DNA of 12,121 bases, taken from NCBI GenBank assembly GCA_904502145.1, contig CAJGDH010000034.1, forward strand, positions 1 through 12,121. The letters run 5' to 3'. This stretch comes from an uncultured Eubacterium sp. (lineage in GTDB: Bacteria; Bacillota; Clostridia; Lachnospirales; Lachnospiraceae). Below, one piece after another: positions 6,601 to 12,121 of the stretch. The position numbers and the translations under genes are program-made. How positions within the stretch are numbered: the stretch's first letter is position 1; each line of letters opens with the position of its first letter. Under the pieces are notes generated by a model that made no database searches, was not told the origin of the DNA, and saw nothing but the letters and a program-made list of their open reading frames with translations.

Positions 6601-8703
6601 ATGGCAAAAGCAATCATGGTTCAGGGGACCATGTCAAATTCCGGGAAAAGCTTTGTTACAGCCGGCCTCTGCCGGGTGTTCAGGCAGGACGGCTACCGGG
6701 TAGCCCCCTTCAAGTCCCAGAATATGGCATTGAATTCCTACATAACCAGGGAAGGACTGGAAATCGGGCGCGCCCAGGCCATGCAGGCTGAGGCTGCCAT
6801 GGTGGAACCGACCCACTGGATGAATCCCATCCTCCTTAAACCTACCTCAAGCATGGGATCCCAGGTGATCGTTAACGGCGAGGTATATGACAATCTGAGT
6901 GCTCAAGAGTACTACAAGATGAAGGACTCCCTGGCACCCGCCGTGATGGAAGCCTTCAACCATCTGGCCGCGGAAAATGATATCGTGGTGATCGAAGGCG
7001 CGGGCTCCCCGGCGGAAATCAATCTGGCAGAGAATGACATCGTGAATATGGGCATGGCCAAAATGGCCGACGCACCGGTGATCCTGGTGGCGGACATCGA
7101 CCGGGGCGGGGTTTTTGCCTCGGCCTACGGAACCATAAAACTTCTGCCCCAGGAAGACCAGGATCGTTTCTGCGGTATTGTGATCAACAAATTCCGGGGG
7201 GATGTGGAGATCCTGAAACCGGGCCTCAAGATGCTGGAAGATCTGACGGACAAACCTGTCCTGGGGGTTCTGCCCATGGAGAAGATCGATGTGGACGATG
7301 AGGACAGCCTCTCGGACCGCCTCAACCGTAAGACCCGGCAGGAAGGGATCGACATCGCCGTCATCCGCCTTCCCCATATCTCCAATTTTACGGATTTCAG
7401 TGTCTTTGAACTGATCAAGGGGGTTTCCCTCCGTTATGTTACCGACAAGAGGGAACTGGAAGATCCGGACCTGATCATCCTGCCCGGAACCAAGAATACC
7501 ATGGCGGATATGGAGTGGCTCATCGAATCGGGGCTGGAATCCGCCATCAAACGATGCGCCCGGAACACCCGTGTGATCGGGATCTGCGGAGGCTTCCAGC
7601 TCATGGGAAAGGAACTCCACGATCCGGACGGCGTGGAACACGGCGGCGATATGCGCGGACTGGGACTCCTGGACATTTCCACCATCTTTAAGGGGGACAA
7701 GACCAGGACACGGATCCATGGCACCATCGAAGAAGAACACAACATCTATCACCTGGATAAGAGGGTGGTGGAAGGCTATGAGATCCATATGGGCGTGACG
7801 GAGAATCTGGGGACGGCCCTCCCCATGATCCTGCTGGAGGACGGCAGGACGGATGCCTACATGACGCCGGACGGCCGGATCTGGGGAAGTTATCTCCACG
7901 GGATCTTCGACAATGAAGAACTGGCCTTCGGCCTGGTCCATCAGATCATGGAAGAAAAAGGCATCGATCCGGAGGAAGATGAGCTGAGCATTGCTGAGTA
8001 CAAGGAGATCCAGTACGATAAACTGGCGGACCTGGTCCGAAACAATATGGATATGGACCGGATCTACCGGATCCTCTTCGGAGACTCTGCCGAGGCCTCT
8101 TCAGCGGAGGAGACCGGCGGCAATGAGGAGGACGAGGAAGACGAGAACAGAATCGGCTGCGGAGGGATAAAGGATGACACTTCAGGCATCGGTCTGGTCC
8201 ACCTCTACTGTGGGGACGGAAAAGGAAAGACCTCCTGTACCATGGGGCTTACCGTCCGGGCCTGCGGCAGCGGAAAGAAAGTACTTCTCTATCAGTTCCT
8301 CAAGGACAACAAATCCAGCGAGAGAAAGATCATCGATAAACTCCAGGGAATCCGGGTGATCCCCACTCTGCCCATGAAAAAATGGACGTTCAGTATGACC
8401 CCGGAGGAGCTTGAAGAACTTCACCGCCAGAATGACGCTATGCTGGATCAGCTGATCGCCCTGGCACCGGATTATGATATGCTGGTGATGGACGAAAGCC
8501 TCTATGCCATCGACAGGGGACTTCTGTCGGAGGAGAAGGTCATTGATTTCCTCGAGCATAAACCCGTTTCCCTGGAAGTGGTAATGAGCGGAAGAAATCC
8601 CTCTCAGAGATTGATCGATCATGCCGATTATGTCTCTGAGATCTGCAAGAGAAAACATCCCTTTGACCGTGGAATATCCGCCCGCAAAGGGATCGAAAAA
8701 TAG
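6601..8703 (+). CDS. cobQ: Fused cobyric acid synthase (CobQ/CbiP) and corrinoid adenosyltransferase (CobO/BtuR)
   Basis: One 700-codon open frame carries two complete enzymes. Residues 1-495 are CobQ/CbiP: P-loop GTMSNSGKS (9-17), FKSQNMALNSY, IEGAGSPAEINL, LVADIDRGGVFAS, LPGTKNT, amidotransferase nucleophile C329 in GICGGFQLMG and H433 in GSYLHGIFDN. Residues 496-530 are an acidic Glu/Asp-rich linker. Residues 531-700 are a CobO/CobA/BtuR-type ATP:corrinoid adenosyltransferase: P-loop GDGKGKT (538-544), LLYQFLKDN, LVMDES, VVMSGRNPSQRL.DHADYVSEI and the terminal KHPFDRGISARKGIEK. CobO puts the upper adenosyl ligand on Co(I) of a,c-diamide; CobQ then amidates b, d, e and g, so consecutive steps sit on one chain. 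No in-frame ATG/GTG/TTG lies in the linker just before the adenosyltransferase domain. Domain calls are firm; whether the protein stays fused in vivo is inferred. Confidence 0.93.
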   Translation: MAKAIMVQGTMSNSGKSFVTAGLCRVFRQDGYRVAPFKSQNMALNSYITREGLEIGRAQAMQAEAAMVEPTHWMNPILLKPTSSMGSQVIVNGEVYDNLSAQEYYKMKDSLAPAVMEAFNHLAAENDIVVIEGAGSPAEINLAENDIVNMGMAKMADAPVILVADIDRGGVFASAYGTIKLLPQEDQDRFCGIVINKFRGDVEILKPGLKMLEDLTDKPVLGVLPMEKIDVDDEDSLSDRLNRKTRQEGIDIAVIRLPHISNFTDFSVFELIKGVSLRYVTDKRELEDPDLIILPGTKNTMADMEWLIESGLESAIKRCARNTRVIGICGGFQLMGKELHDPDGVEHGGDMRGLGLLDISTIFKGDKTRTRIHGTIEEEHNIYHLDKRVVEGYEIHMGVTENLGTALPMILLEDGRTDAYMTPDGRIWGSYLHGIFDNEELAFGLVHQIMEEKGIDPEEDELSIAEYKEIQYDKLADLVRNNMDMDRIYRILFGDSAEASSAEETGGNEEDEEDENRIGCGGIKDDTSGIGLVHLYCGDGKGKTSCTMGLTVRACGSGKKVLLYQFLKDNKSSERKIIDKLQGIRVIPTLPMKKWTFSMTPEELEELHRQNDAMLDQLIALAPDYDMLVMDESLYAIDRGLLSEEKVIDFLEHKPVSLEVVMSGRNPSQRLIDHADYVSEICKRKHPFDRGISARKGIEK

Positions 8704-8706
8704 GCC

Positions 8707-9333
8707 ATGGCACATTTTCCGATCTTTATCGAACTGTCCCGCCGGAAATGCATGATTTTCGGCGGAGGAAAGGTGGCATGCCGTAAGGCTGAGATCCTGC
8801 TGAAACATAATGCCCAGGTGGAGGTCTTCTCCCTGGAAGTCCTGCCCCGGCTCCGCCGGCTTCTCCCGGAGGAAAAGATCCATCTCCTGGATATCACAGC
8901 CATGGGTGAGGATACCCTGGGGGAACTGATCGGTGCGGAAGACCTGGTCATCGCGGCCACCGACAACCGGATGGTCAATCTCTTTATCGGTTCCTGGTGC
9001 CGCGACCATCACATCCTGGTAAATGTGATCGATGCCCCTGAAGAATGTTCCTTCCTCTTCCCTTCCGTGGTGAAGAAAGGGGACATCAGCATAGGCATCA
9101 ACAGCGACGGAAAGAGCCCTGTCGTCTCCAAGAAGATCCGTGAGGAGATCGAGGAGATGATCCCGGACTATTACGGGGAGATCGCCCGGCAGCTTGGGGA
9201 ATTGAAGCTCAGGCTGAAGGAAACCTGCCCGGAGGCACCGGTGAGAAAGACCATCCTGAAGAAGGCAGCCCGGGAAGCTTTCTCCCTGGAAAGGATCCTG
9301 ACGGAGGAGGAGATCGAGGACCTCCTCGTCTGA
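8707..9333 (+). CDS. sirC: Precorrin-2 dehydrogenase, SirC / CysG N-terminal type
   Basis: A 208-residue protein homologous to the N-terminal half of CysG and to yeast Met8p. It oxidises precorrin-2 to sirohydrochlorin with NAD+. The Rossmann nucleotide loop is IFGGGKVACRKAEILL (17-32); LVIAATDNRMVN follows; D109 in VNVIDAPEECSF aligns with the catalytic Asp of CysG and Met8p; and INSDGKSPVVSKKIREEIE (131-149) is the typical dimer/substrate segment. It lacks the CysG methyltransferase half, so SAM-dependent precorrin-2 synthesis must come from another gene. Being last in the cobalamin operon, it most likely supplies sirohydrochlorin to CbiK; it could also feed siroheme if it has ferrochelatase activity, which Met8p has and SirC lacks. 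It starts three bases after the cobQ-cobO stop with no clear ribosome binding site. Confidence 0.9.
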   Translation: MAHFPIFIELSRRKCMIFGGGKVACRKAEILLKHNAQVEVFSLEVLPRLRRLLPEEKIHLLDITAMGEDTLGELIGAEDLVIAATDNRMVNLFIGSWCRDHHILVNVIDAPEECSFLFPSVVKKGDISIGINSDGKSPVVSKKIREEIEEMIPDYYGEIARQLGELKLRLKETCPEAPVRKTILKKAAREAFSLERILTEEEIEDLLV

Positions 9334-9370
9334 TAAAAAACTGCGAAAACCGACATCCGGAAGTTTTCCC

Positions 9371-9399
9371 TTGCGGATGGTTCCTGTTTGATGTATTCT
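9371..9399 (+). promoter_or_regulatory. Possible sigma-70 promoter before the GNAT-hemB pair
   Basis: TTGCGG (9371-9376) and TATTCT (9394-9399) are separated by exactly 17 bases in the 137-base gap after sirC. The matches to consensus are partial (three and four of six), so this is only a candidate. It is placed correctly to start a GNAT-hemB transcript, and the -10 box lies inside the dyad at 9389-9405. A weak CATCCG/CGGATG hairpin (9354-9379) overlaps the -35 box. Confidence 0.3.
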
Positions 9400-9405
9400 A
9401 CATCA
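9389..9405. promoter_or_regulatory. Perfect 7-3-7 dyad, possible operator
   Basis: TGATGTA-TTC-TACATCA is a perfect inverted repeat with a three-base centre in non-coding DNA. Its size fits a dimeric helix-turn-helix repressor site, and it covers the candidate -10 box of the GNAT-hemB promoter. It is too short and AT-rich to be an effective terminator, and no T-run follows. The binding protein cannot be named from sequence. Confidence 0.35.
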
Positions 9406-9470
9406 TTGGAGGCGCGACCCACTCATTTCCGGAGGACCGCCGACTAATTATCACAGAAAAGAGCAGGAAC

Positions 9471-9890
9471 ATGGTACATTTTGTAGAAGACAGACTGGAT
9501 ATCGACACTTACCTGGAATTACGGAGATCCGTAAATTTCAAACCCCTCACCCGGGACCAGGCCAGAAAAGCCCTGGACAACAGCCTCTACATCCTGGTGG
9601 CATATCAGGGCGGGAAGGCCGTGGGGATGGGCCGGATCGTGGGAGACGGCGCCATCATCTGCTACGTACAGGACCTGATCATCAGGCCGGAAGCCCAGGG
9701 ACAGGGTATCGGAAGCAGGCTCCTGGATCTGCTTAAGGATTTCGTCATCCACGAGGGGATCCCGGATACCACCATGATGTTCTGCCTCATGTGCGCCAGG
9801 GGCAGAGAAGAATTCTACAAAAAGCACGGCTTTATCCCGCGGCCCACGGAGGATCTTGGGCCCGGGATGATCAGCTGGCTTGAGATATAG
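9471..9890 (+). CDS. Small GNAT-family N-acetyltransferase, substrate unknown
   Basis: A 139-residue single-domain GNAT protein. The acetyl-CoA pyrophosphate loop is visible as QGQGIGSRLLDLL (76-88, motif A Q-x-x-G-x-G/A) on the strand VQDLIIRPEA, and the C-terminal EEFYKKHGFIPRP segment is the usual motif B region. The N-terminal part (LRRSVNFKPLTRDQARKALDNSLY) and the GMGRIVGDGAIICYVQD block resemble a common uncharacterised bacterial subgroup. It would transfer an acetyl group from acetyl-CoA to an amine, but nothing here shows which one. It follows the cobalamin operon by 137 bases and lies 46 bases ahead of hemB, probably on the same transcript; a role in tetrapyrrole metabolism is not implied. 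The start has only a short-spaced AGGA (9465-9468), hinting at modest translation. Confidence 0.85.
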   Translation: MVHFVEDRLDIDTYLELRRSVNFKPLTRDQARKALDNSLYILVAYQGGKAVGMGRIVGDGAIICYVQDLIIRPEAQGQGIGSRLLDLLKDFVIHEGIPDTTMMFCLMCARGREEFYKKHGFIPRPTEDLGPGMISWLEI

Positions 9891-9923
9891 CGAAACACTC
9901 ATCTGAAGAAGGTATCATTATTG

Positions 9924-9930
9924 AAGGAGG
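9924..9930 (+). promoter_or_regulatory. Strong ribosome binding site of hemB
   Basis: AAGGAGG with six bases to the ATG at 9937 is close to ideal and fixes the hemB start. It contrasts with the weak sites of sirC and the GNAT gene just upstream. Confidence 0.75.
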
Positions 9931-9936
9931 AAAGAT

Positions 9937-10905
9937 ATGTTTAGAAGAAGAAGACTGAGATCAAGTGAATACATGCGTGCTCTGGTCCGTGAGACTTCCG
10001 TGAGCGCGGACGACCTGATCTACCCGGTTTTTGTCGTTGAAGGCGAGGACCAGAAGAACCCCATCGCGTCCATGCCCGGGATCTACCAGTACAGTATCGA
10101 CCGTATCGATGAGGAGCTGGACCGTATCCGCGAGGCAGGAGTCAAAGGGATTCTCCTGTTCGGCATCCCTGCCCACAAGGACGAAGTAGGCTCCGAAGCC
10201 TACAATGAGCACGGTGTGATCCAGGAAGCGATCCGCCATATCAAGAAGGTATTTCCGGAGCTGATCGTCATCGCCGACATCTGCCTGTGCGAGTACACCT
10301 CCCACGGACATTGCGGCCTGATCAGGGACGGTGAGATCCTCAATGACGAGACACTGCCCCTTCTGGCCAAGACCGCTGTGACCTGTGCCCAGGCCGGCGC
10401 GGATATGGTTGCCCCGTCCAACATGATGGACGGACATGTGGCTGCCATCCGTGAGGCTCTCGATGAGGCAGGCCTCCAGACCACGCCCATCATGTCCTAC
10501 ACCGCCAAGATGGCTTCCGGCTACTACGGACCGTTCCGTGATGCGGCTCATTCCGCTCCGGGATTCGGTGACAGGAAGACCTACCAGATGGATTACCACA
10601 ATCCGAGAGAAGCACTCAGGGATATGTGGGATGATATCAATGAAGGCGCGGACATCCTGATCATCAAACCGGGCCTGGCCTACATGGACATCCTGAAGAT
10701 GGCTTCCCAGGAGACAGACATGCCCCTGGCGACCTACAATGTAAGCGGTGAGTACTCCATGGTCAAGGCTGCCGCCGCCAACGGCTGGATCGACGAGAAG
10801 AGGATCGTCATGGAGAACATGATCGGATTCAAGCGCGCAGGCGCCCAGATGATCATCACCTACCATGCCCTGGATGTGGCCAAATGGATCAAGGAAGGGT
10901 ACTGA
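9937..10905 (+). CDS. hemB: Porphobilinogen synthase (5-aminolevulinate dehydratase) HemB
   Basis: A 322-residue cytoplasmic enzyme, normal length for the family, condensing two 5-aminolevulinate molecules to porphobilinogen. The zinc-dependent active-site cluster is intact: C116, C118 and C126 in ICLCEYTSHGHCG. Both catalytic lysines are present: K191 in SYTAKMAS and K244 (the Schiff-base lysine) in IIKPGLAYMD. Also visible are LLFGIP, APSNMMDGHV, YQMDYHNPREAL and the YNVSGEY loop. It therefore belongs to the zinc-cysteine class, not the aspartate-rich magnesium/potassium class. Its product feeds all tetrapyrroles, including the cobalamin made by the upstream operon, which explains the neighbourhood. 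It is probably cotranscribed with the GNAT gene and terminated at the hairpin at 10978-11022. Confidence 0.97.
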   Translation: MFRRRRLRSSEYMRALVRETSVSADDLIYPVFVVEGEDQKNPIASMPGIYQYSIDRIDEELDRIREAGVKGILLFGIPAHKDEVGSEAYNEHGVIQEAIRHIKKVFPELIVIADICLCEYTSHGHCGLIRDGEILNDETLPLLAKTAVTCAQAGADMVAPSNMMDGHVAAIREALDEAGLQTTPIMSYTAKMASGYYGPFRDAAHSAPGFGDRKTYQMDYHNPREALRDMWDDINEGADILIIKPGLAYMDILKMASQETDMPLATYNVSGEYSMVKAAAANGWIDEKRIVMENMIGFKRAGAQMIITYHALDVAKWIKEGY

Positions 10906-10910
10906 TCCCG

Positions 10911-10948
10911 ACTGTCTCGGCGGAGGACCGGAAAGCCTGCCGTACAGT
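10911..10948 (+). other. Imperfect hairpin just after the hemB stop
   Basis: ACTGT (10911-10915) and CGGC (10918-10921) can pair with GCCG (10939-10942) and ACAGT (10944-10948), around a 17-base loop. No T-run follows, so it is not a typical intrinsic terminator by itself. It may protect the 3' end of the hemB RNA or be incidental. Confidence 0.25.
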
Positions 10949-10970
10949 AAATATCTGAAACAATAAGAAG

Positions 10971-10999
10971 TTGACACATGACACCCTGTCATATATAAT
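10971..10999 (+). promoter_or_regulatory. Fully consensus sigma-70 promoter of the RND gene
   Basis: TTGACA (10971-10976) and TATAAT (10994-10999) both match consensus at all six positions, with the optimal 17-base spacer. Transcription should start near 11005-11008, giving a leader of about 165 bases before the RND permease ATG. Such a strong promoter is usually tolerated only under tight repression, which fits the two operators embedded in it. Confidence 0.88.
10978..10992. promoter_or_regulatory. Operator copy 1, filling the promoter spacer
   Basis: ATGACA-CCC-TGTCAT is a perfect 6-3-6 palindrome occupying nearly the whole spacer between the -35 and -10 boxes. A protein bound here would block RNA polymerase directly. 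The size and form fit a dimeric TetR- or MarR-type repressor, both frequent controllers of efflux pumps, but no regulator gene is in the window. Confidence 0.72.
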
Positions 11000-11001
11000 T
11001 C

Positions 11002-11016
11002 ATGACAGGGTGTCAT
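11002..11016. promoter_or_regulatory. Operator copy 2, over the transcription start
   Basis: ATGACA-GGG-TGTCAT is the exact reverse complement of operator copy 1 and again a 6-3-6 palindrome. It begins three bases after the -10 box and covers the expected start point. The two operator centres (10985 and 11009) are 24 bases apart, a little over two helical turns, so two dimers could bind on a similar face. Confidence 0.72.
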
Positions 11017-11108
11017 TTTTTTATGCCGGCAGAAACACATTTCCCGGACATGGAAGGCACCGTTTTGTTTTCAGAAAGAGAAGTATCCGAATCAAATCGC
11101 CGGAAACC

Positions 11109-11151
11109 GGGCAGGGCAGAGTGATCCCTGCGGCCGGATCATGGCCTGCCC
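11109..11151 (+). other. Structured 5' leader hairpin before the RND gene
   Basis: GGGCAGG (11109-11115) pairs with CCTGCCC (11145-11151), and inside it TGATCC (11122-11127) pairs with GGATCA (11136-11141) around an eight-base loop. The nested stem ends seven bases before the Shine-Dalgarno AGAGGA (11158-11163), which stays outside it. It may shape mRNA stability or translation; no known riboswitch consensus is recognised. Confidence 0.3.
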
Positions 11152-11171
11152 ACAGATAGAGGAAGAAGAAT

Positions 11172-12121
11172 ATGACGAAATTATTTGTGAAGAAACCCTT
11201 TCTTACTTTTGTGACCATCGTGATCGTCATCGTTATCGGTTATGTCAGTCTGGGAAGCATGCAGACCAACCTGCTTCCCGATATGGAACTGCCCTACCTG
11301 GCGGTGATCATCACGGACCCGGGAGCTTCCCCCGAAGAGGTGGAAGCCGAGGTGATCAAACCCACGGAGAGTGCCCTGGGCACCATAAACGGGGTGAAGA
11401 ACGTGATCAGTACCTCCTCCAACAGCTACGGACTTGTGATGCTGGAGTTTGAGGAGGATACCAATATGGAATCCGCCCTGGTCAGAGTGTCCCAGGCAGT
11501 GAATTCCCTCTCTTATCCCGACGGCTGCGGGACGCCCAACCTCATGGAGATCAACATGGACATGCTGGCCACCCTCTATGCCAACGTGAACTATGAAGGG
11601 AAGGATATCAAGAAACTCACCACATTTTCGGAGAATAATGTCCAGCCTTACCTGGAGAGGCAGGACGGTGTAGCCAGTGTCCAGGTTACCGGCGGGATCT
11701 TCAATACCGTGGAGATCCGCCTGAATAAAGATAAGATCAAAAAGATCAACAAAAAACTGAAAAATTATGTGGAAGACAAGATGGACGATGCCCAGGAGGA
11801 GATCGATGACGGTCTGGATGAGATCAGCTCCGGCAAATCCACCCTGAAATCCCAGCAGAAGAAGCTGGAGAAACAGCAGAAATCCACCAACAAGAAGATC
11901 GCCGACGCCAATATGCAGCTGGACAAGGCCCAGTCCAATAAAGCCGCCTACGAGGCGAACCTGAACGGCCTTAAGACCAGCCAGGCGGCCCTCAATGCCG
12001 AGAGGAAGGCCTACACCGATGCCAAGGTGGAGGAAAACTACAAGAGCCTGAACGATATGTTCGCCGGTTTCTCTGAGAGCATGGGGGAGATCGCCGCTGC
12101 ATCGGGGATAGAGATCCCCAC
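11172..12121 (+). CDS. RND-family efflux permease, AcrB/SwrC-like, N-terminal part (3' partial)
   Basis: The first 316 codons of an open frame that runs past the window end. Residues 7-27 form a transmembrane helix (KPFLTFVTIVIVIVIGYVSL). Then come LLPDMELPYLAVI..DPGASPEEVE..V..P.E.AL..INGVKNVISTSSNSYG, the hallmark N-terminal porter region of AcrB-like RND pumps, and the block QPYLERQDGVASVQVTGG. From about residue 192 the expected porter sequence is interrupted by a long charged, Lys/Glu/Gln-rich stretch with coiled-coil character (EEIDDGLDEISSGK... through LNGLKTSQAALNAERK), reaching residue 290 or beyond. It would export lipophilic or peptide compounds using the proton gradient; SwrC-type exporters of Gram-positives are the nearest analogs. 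The start is set by AGAGGA eight bases upstream. The substrate is unknown. Confidence 0.88.
   Translation, partial: MTKLFVKKPFLTFVTIVIVIVIGYVSLGSMQTNLLPDMELPYLAVIITDPGASPEEVEAEVIKPTESALGTINGVKNVISTSSNSYGLVMLEFEEDTNMESALVRVSQAVNSLSYPDGCGTPNLMEINMDMLATLYANVNYEGKDIKKLTTFSENNVQPYLERQDGVASVQVTGGIFNTVEIRLNKDKIKKINKKLKNYVEDKMDDAQEEIDDGLDEISSGKSTLKSQQKKLEKQQKSTNKKIADANMQLDKAQSNKAAYEANLNGLKTSQAALNAERKAYTDAKVEENYKSLNDMFAGFSESMGEIAAASGIEIP

Larger units (their letters stand above)
10978..11022 (+). terminator. Intrinsic terminator of hemB formed by the two operator copies
   Basis: The 15-base arms at 10978-10992 and 11002-11016 are exact reverse complements separated by a nine-base loop, and the T-run at 11016-11022 (seven T) begins with the last base of the right arm. 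RNA reading through from hemB would fold into a 15-pair stem followed by uridines, a textbook intrinsic terminator. RNA starting at the embedded promoter begins inside the right arm and cannot form this stem. The stem is not very GC-rich, so strength is uncertain. Confidence 0.65.

Noticed and set aside
6847..7941. 364-codon minus-strand open frame opposite cobQ
   Set aside because: It is wholly antisense to the CobQ domain, has no recognisable motifs, and is explained by the codon bias of the real gene.
8174..8359. Separate plus-strand gene with a good Shine-Dalgarno site inside the cobQ-cobO fusion
   Set aside because: Despite GGAGGG at the right distance, the 61-residue translation is meaningless, while the overlapping frame encodes the conserved adenosyltransferase. 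Kept only as a possible junction fossil.
9354..9379. CATCCG/CGGATG hairpin as terminator of the cobalamin operon
   Set aside because: Only six pairs around a 14-base loop and no T-run after it; too weak to call. Where the operon transcript ends is unresolved.
9430..9439. Ten-base match CGGAGGACCG also at 10921-10930
   Set aside because: Both copies are in GC-rich non-coding DNA, flanks do not match, and CGGAGGA-like strings are common here; probably chance.
9334..9470. Cobalamin riboswitch in the gap before the GNAT gene
   Set aside because: The 137-base gap is too short for a full AdoCbl riboswitch and I find no B12-box-like GCCACTG. A riboswitch, if any, would be upstream of the window, ahead of the first cbi gene.
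9961..11040. 359-codon minus-strand open frame opposite hemB
   Set aside because: It spans hemB and the promoter/terminator element; it shows no family motifs and would cross the hairpin.
10971..11159. 62-codon open frame between hemB and the RND gene
   Set aside because: Its start falls inside the -35/operator element, upstream of the transcription start, and the sequence lacks any familiar pattern or ribosome binding site.
11141..11452. 103-codon plus-strand open frame overlapping the RND start
   Set aside because: It is out of frame with the clear RND permease N-terminus and has no family features.

Overview
The window reads as part of a chromosome from an anaerobic Gram-positive bacterium, most likely a Clostridia member (Bacillota). 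Three things suggest this: the oxygen-independent cobalamin route marked by CbiK, the dense AGGAGG-type ribosome binding sites on tightly packed genes, and an RND permease with a long coiled-coil insertion of the kind seen in monoderm Firmicutes. The DNA is fairly GC-rich. Every gene I can support lies on the plus strand; the long minus-strand open frames look like shadows of these genes. The genus cannot be fixed from this sequence alone.

Region 1 (1-9333) is a cobalamin operon that enters from the left. Its order is cbiET (5' end missing), cbiK, cbiL, cbiJ, cbiA, cbiB, cobD, a cobQ-cobO fusion and a SirC/CysG-N-type precorrin-2 dehydrogenase. Genes overlap or lie a few bases apart, except for a 91-base gap between cbiK and cbiL, and I see no internal terminator. 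Together they cover precorrin-2 oxidation (SirC), cobalt insertion (CbiK), C20 methylation (CbiL), ring reduction (CbiJ), late methylation and decarboxylation (CbiET), a,c-amidation (CbiA), Co-adenosylation and b,d,e,g-amidation (the fusion), aminopropanol-phosphate supply (CobD) and its attachment (CbiB). The other ring-contraction enzymes (CbiC, D, F, G, H) and the nucleotide-loop genes (cobU, S, T) are not in the window.

Region 2 (9334-10905) has a 137-base gap with a possible promoter and a 7-3-7 dyad, then a small GNAT acetyltransferase and hemB. HemB makes porphobilinogen, the precursor of all the tetrapyrroles used upstream.

Region 3 (10906-12121) holds a striking control element: a fully consensus sigma-70 promoter (TTGACA, 17 bases, TATAAT) with one 15-base palindromic operator filling the spacer and a second just after the -10 box. 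The two operators are also perfect inverted copies of each other and are followed by seven T, so the same DNA should form an intrinsic terminator for hemB transcription. Downstream is the start of an RND permease, cut by the window end.

Most of the window is a known pathway. The points most worth following are the CobQ-CobO fusion with its acidic linker and the compact promoter/operator/terminator before the RND gene.
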